Origin: Bacteriovoracaceae bacterium UBA1511
GTDB lineage: Bacteria; Bdellovibrionota; Bacteriovoracia; Bacteriovoracales; Bacteriovoracaceae
Length of the DNA: 34,418 bases
Assembly (NCBI GenBank): GCA_002323535.1
Contig: DCQT01000094.1
Location: 1-34,418, forward strand
Reading direction: 5' to 3'
Of this stretch, positions 31,970 to 34,418 are shown piece after piece (position 1 is the first letter of the stretch; every line of letters begins with the position of its first letter). Made by a program: the position numbers and the translations under genes. The notes beneath the pieces were generated by a model. That model was not told where the DNA came from. It worked only from the letters and a program-made list of their open reading frames with translations, and made no database searches.

Positions 31970-33517
31970 TCATTCACAAAAAATATTTATAATACTCTCG
32001 GCGATGTTGATACCATCAATTCCCGCCGAGGTAATTCCACCAGCGTAACCTGCTCCCTCTCCGCATGGGAAAAGTCCACGATGAGATGTAGACATTCGAG
32101 TTTCCTTGTCCCTTGAAATTGTTACTGGCGCCGAAGTTCTTGTCTCAGGGGCCATCAACAATCCCCCAACCTCGCTAAAGCCTTGTATTTGCCGATTAAA
32201 GACTTCCAATGCCTTTTTTAACTGAGAGGAAACCTCTTGTGGAAGAATTTTATTAAGTTCAAAGTCAAATATACCACTTGGACAGGAATGTTTAACACCT
32301 CTCACATTAGCTTTTTTTCCTGTCATAAACTGTTCAATCGTTTGTGCTGGAACTTCTTTTCCTGAAGCTAGTTTAGTTGAAATATTAAAAGCCTCTTTTT
32401 CTATTTTTCGCTGGTAATCTAAACCGTTTAAAACTTGATGAGCTGAAAAATTATTTTTAACAGTGACCACAAGGGCCGAGTTTGACCACCGAGAGTTTCT
32501 TGCGTAATTACTCATCCCATTAACAACAATTCCATCGGCGTCTGTTCCTGAAGATAAAACATATCCACCCGGACACATACAAAATGAATATGTACCAAGA
32601 TCATTTGTTTTATCGTGCCAAGATAAGCGGTAACGAGCAGTTCCTAAAGCCGGATGTCCCGAGAAATTTCCAAATTGAAGTTTATCCATCTGCTCTCTTG
32701 AGTGCTCAACTCTAACACCAACTGCGAAGTCCTTTGCGGCCATTTCAACACCAATTTGGTCAAAGTGTCGGTATATCTCATGAGCGCTGTGTCCGACGGC
32801 AACGACAACGCAATTTGTGTTATAGATAGACCCGTCACTACACTTCACTCCATTCACTTCATTATTAGAATCAACCAGAAGTTCGCTCATTTTTTGGTGA
32901 TAATGAATTTCACAGCCATTTTCTCGCAGGTGATCCGTGATTTTTGAAATTAATCCACGAATTTTATTTGAGCCAAGGTGCGGGTTAGACTCATAGGCAA
33001 TTTCCTTTGGGGCACCAAAATCAACGAGCCTATTCATCACATATTTAATAAATGGAGATTTCACCCGTGTGATTAGTTTTCCATCGCTAAAAAGTCCTGC
33101 GCCTCCCTCTCCAAAGCAAACATTGTTGTCTGAATCAAATTCACCATAACGCCAGTGCCTAGCAATATGTTTCATACGGTTATTGGCCGGAGCTCCGCGT
33201 TCTATAAGAATACTTTTTATACCGTGATCCAAAAGCCTTAAAGCACAAAAAAGCCCCGCTGGCCCTGCGCCAATAATCAATGGAGTTTGTTTAGGTTGTT
33301 TTTTTGGAGAAAGCTTTTCACTTGAGTTTTCGAAGGCTTCTCCTTCATTAACTAAATCTACTTGATAGATATAAACAGGTTTTTTACCTCGAGATGCACC
33401 TCTTGCATCTAGGGATCGAGAAATAAGTCGAAAATCCCGAAGACTAGGAAACTTTTTTTTGAGGTGCCCCTCAAGGTCAGTATCAAAGGGCAAGCGAATT
33501 TGAACTTTTTGACTCAT
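31970..33517 (-). CDS. FAD-dependent dehydrogenase of the COG2509 type
   Basis: A 515-residue cytoplasmic flavoprotein. The N-terminal 70 residues carry the COG2509-type lead-in (FRLISRSLDARGASRGKKPVYIYQVDL), then comes the FAD-binding PLIIGAGPAGLFCALRLLDHG (about 79-100), the family-specific FGEGGAGLFSDGKLITRVKSP block, VVVAVGHSAHEIY, FCMCPGGYVLSS with two Cys, the TRTSAPVTISRD segment, and the C-terminal FAD contact LFPCGEGAGYAGGITSAGIDG. All parts expected of the family are there. The physiological substrate of this widespread family is not established. A hairpin with a U-tract lies 18 bases upstream of the start codon. The gene is divergent from cinA. Confidence 0.9.
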   Translation of the reverse strand: MSQKVQIRLPFDTDLEGHLKKKFPSLRDFRLISRSLDARGASRGKKPVYIYQVDLVNEGEAFENSSEKLSPKKQPKQTPLIIGAGPAGLFCALRLLDHGIKSILIERGAPANNRMKHIARHWRYGEFDSDNNVCFGEGGAGLFSDGKLITRVKSPFIKYVMNRLVDFGAPKEIAYESNPHLGSNKIRGLISKITDHLRENGCEIHYHQKMSELLVDSNNEVNGVKCSDGSIYNTNCVVVAVGHSAHEIYRHFDQIGVEMAAKDFAVGVRVEHSREQMDKLQFGNFSGHPALGTARYRLSWHDKTNDLGTYSFCMCPGGYVLSSGTDADGIVVNGMSNYARNSRWSNSALVVTVKNNFSAHQVLNGLDYQRKIEKEAFNISTKLASGKEVPAQTIEQFMTGKKANVRGVKHSCPSGIFDFELNKILPQEVSSQLKKALEVFNRQIQGFSEVGGLLMAPETRTSAPVTISRDKETRMSTSHRGLFPCGEGAGYAGGITSAGIDGINIAESIINIFCE

Positions 33518-33534
33518 GTAGGGTACCTATCAGA

Positions 33535-33559
33535 AAAAACACGCCCTCGCCATGGGCGT
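33535..33559 (-). terminator. Terminator-like hairpin in the leader of the FAD dehydrogenase gene
   Basis: On the minus strand, ACGCCC and GGGCGT form a perfect 6-bp stem with a 7-base loop, followed by GTTTTTT. Because cinA runs the opposite way, the only gene it precedes on this strand is the FAD dehydrogenase, 18 bases away. It could be a leader attenuator, a barrier to antisense transcription from cinA's region, or a DNA operator in the divergent gap. Confidence 0.45.
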
Positions 33560-33615
33560 AAATAAATTGCTAAGGTTTAATAATACTTTAGTTATAAAAT
33601 TTTAAGGAGATAAAC

Positions 33616-34418
33616 TTGAAAATTTCTCTTTTGGCCATCGGCGATGAACTATTAAAAGGAGAAACACAGGATCTTAACCTATATTGGATTGGGCGTTTTT
33701 TAAGATCAGTGGGACACAAGCTTCAAACGAGTATTTTTTGCAGCGACCAAGTCGAGCAGATCAATAGCGAGATTGAAAACATCATAGGCCACCAATCTCC
33801 GGACTTGATCATTATCTCTGGAGGTCTAGGACCTACAATTGATGATGTGACCAAGAAGTCTTTATCTAAACTTTTAGGCGAAACTCTTGAAGAGTCTCAA
33901 ACAGCAAAAAAGTTGGTGGAAGAGCACTATCAACGATTTGGTAAAAAGTGGACTCCGGAATTGAACTTCTATCACCTTATCCCAAAAAGTGTGACACCGA
34001 TTAATAATCCTACAGGACTTGCACCAGGACTATTTTGTACGTATAAAAATACATCCATCATTTGTGCTCCGGGTGTCCCAAAAGAGTTTAAAACAATGGT
34101 TAAAGAGTTTTTTCATGGCCATTATAGGGAAAAAATCAATCCACAAACTGACCGCTTGTATATAAGAACCAGAGGAGTTCCAGAAGAAAAAATTTTTAAT
34201 GAAATTGCACCAAACCTCTGGAGCGAACTTTCCGAATTTGGCAGCGTGAGCAGCTACCCTAGACTTACAGGTATTGATGTGTTGATTGACCAGATTAAAC
34301 CTGAGGATATCGAAAAAATTAAAGAGCTTGCTTCGGTCAGGCTTTTGTCACCTTATACCTGGCAAATTGGAAATTTGAGTATAGAAGAATTTGTTATCAA
34401 AAAACTTAAAGAAAAAAA
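33616..34418 (+). CDS. cinA: CinA-like protein, molybdopterin-binding domain part (3' end outside window)
   Basis: The partial gene begins at a TTG with AAGGAGA 5 bases upstream and stays open to the window end (267 codons). It encodes MKISLLAIGDELLKGETQDL, then SGGLGPTIDDVT (the MoaB/Mog-type motif GGxGPTxDD), NPTGLAPG and CAPGVPKEF, the three blocks typical of the CinA N-terminal COG1058 domain. This domain is a pyrophosphatase acting on ADP-ribose or related substrates. The last residues (IGNLSIEEFVIKKLKE) mark the transition to the PncC-type nicotinamide-nucleotide amidase domain, which would lie beyond the window. The C-terminus therefore cannot be judged. Confidence 0.92.
   Translation, partial: MKISLLAIGDELLKGETQDLNLYWIGRFLRSVGHKLQTSIFCSDQVEQINSEIENIIGHQSPDLIIISGGLGPTIDDVTKKSLSKLLGETLEESQTAKKLVEEHYQRFGKKWTPELNFYHLIPKSVTPINNPTGLAPGLFCTYKNTSIICAPGVPKEFKTMVKEFFHGHYREKINPQTDRLYIRTRGVPEEKIFNEIAPNLWSELSEFGSVSSYPRLTGIDVLIDQIKPEDIEKIKELASVRLLSPYTWQIGNLSIEEFVIKKLKEK

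Noticed and set aside
1..34418. Search for CRISPR arrays, insertion sequences, phage genes and defence systems
   Set aside because: No spaced direct repeats, transposases, integrases or terminal inverted repeats were seen; the lone XRE gene has no adjacent toxin or nuclease.

Overview
The window is AT-rich bacterial chromosome with tightly packed genes. No gene-free stretch exceeds about 180 bases, and I see no rRNA, tRNA, CRISPR array, insertion sequence or phage module. The cell is Gram-negative: there are two outer-membrane-barrel-like proteins, a lipoprotein, Sec export and several secreted proteins. TTG is often used as a start codon. Low GC, a complete-looking mevalonate segment and many secreted or lineage-specific proteins suggest the Bdellovibrionota (Bacteriovorax/Halobacteriovorax-like), but this is inference from gene content; no 16S marker is present.

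Layout. 1-7.8 kb (+): a PP2C phosphatase, an M23 peptidase and secA behind a good sigma70-type promoter, then a long acidic repeat protein ending in a YbjQ-like domain and a FAD glycerol-3-phosphate dehydrogenase. 7.8-11.8 kb (-): a TatD-type hydrolase and tcdA, which overlap, then two adjacent secreted barrel proteins that share an N-terminal domain. 12-14 kb (+): a 60-residue protein with trxB, a strong terminator, and a protein that looks like a degenerate crotonase fold. 14-19.4 kb (-): a mevalonate operon in the order type 2 IPP isomerase, HMG-CoA reductase, GYDIA-type GHMP kinase (probable phosphomevalonate kinase), diphosphomevalonate decarboxylase, mevalonate kinase. Together these convert HMG-CoA to IPP and DMAPP; HMG-CoA synthase is not in the window.

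19.4-25.3 kb: an RsmI-like methyltransferase (-), a THUMP/RlmL-like methyltransferase (+), two overlapping U32-family genes (-), then an SGNH-like pseudoenzyme with an internal TPR and a small cyclic-nucleotide-binding-domain protein (+). 25.3-25.65 kb holds a small gene encoding a 51-residue lipoprotein. It is preceded by a near-consensus sigma54 promoter and regularly spaced half-sites, and followed by a strong bidirectional terminator. 25.66-29.2 kb: malate dehydrogenase (-), an Arg-rich small protein (+), an XRE regulator with a perfect 19-bp palindrome just upstream of its start (-), and guanine deaminase (-). 29.2-34.4 kb: a DOMON/CBM9-like protein, a secreted two-gene unit (a possible TULIP-type lipid-binding protein plus a small partner), a COG2509-type FAD dehydrogenase (-), and the start of cinA, cut by the window end.

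The most interesting items are the sigma54-controlled mini-lipoprotein unit, the probable autoregulatory palindrome of the XRE gene, the acidic-repeat/YbjQ fusion, the SGNH/TPR pseudoenzyme plus CNBD pair, and the secreted TULIP-like pair. All function calls come from reading motifs; no database search was run.
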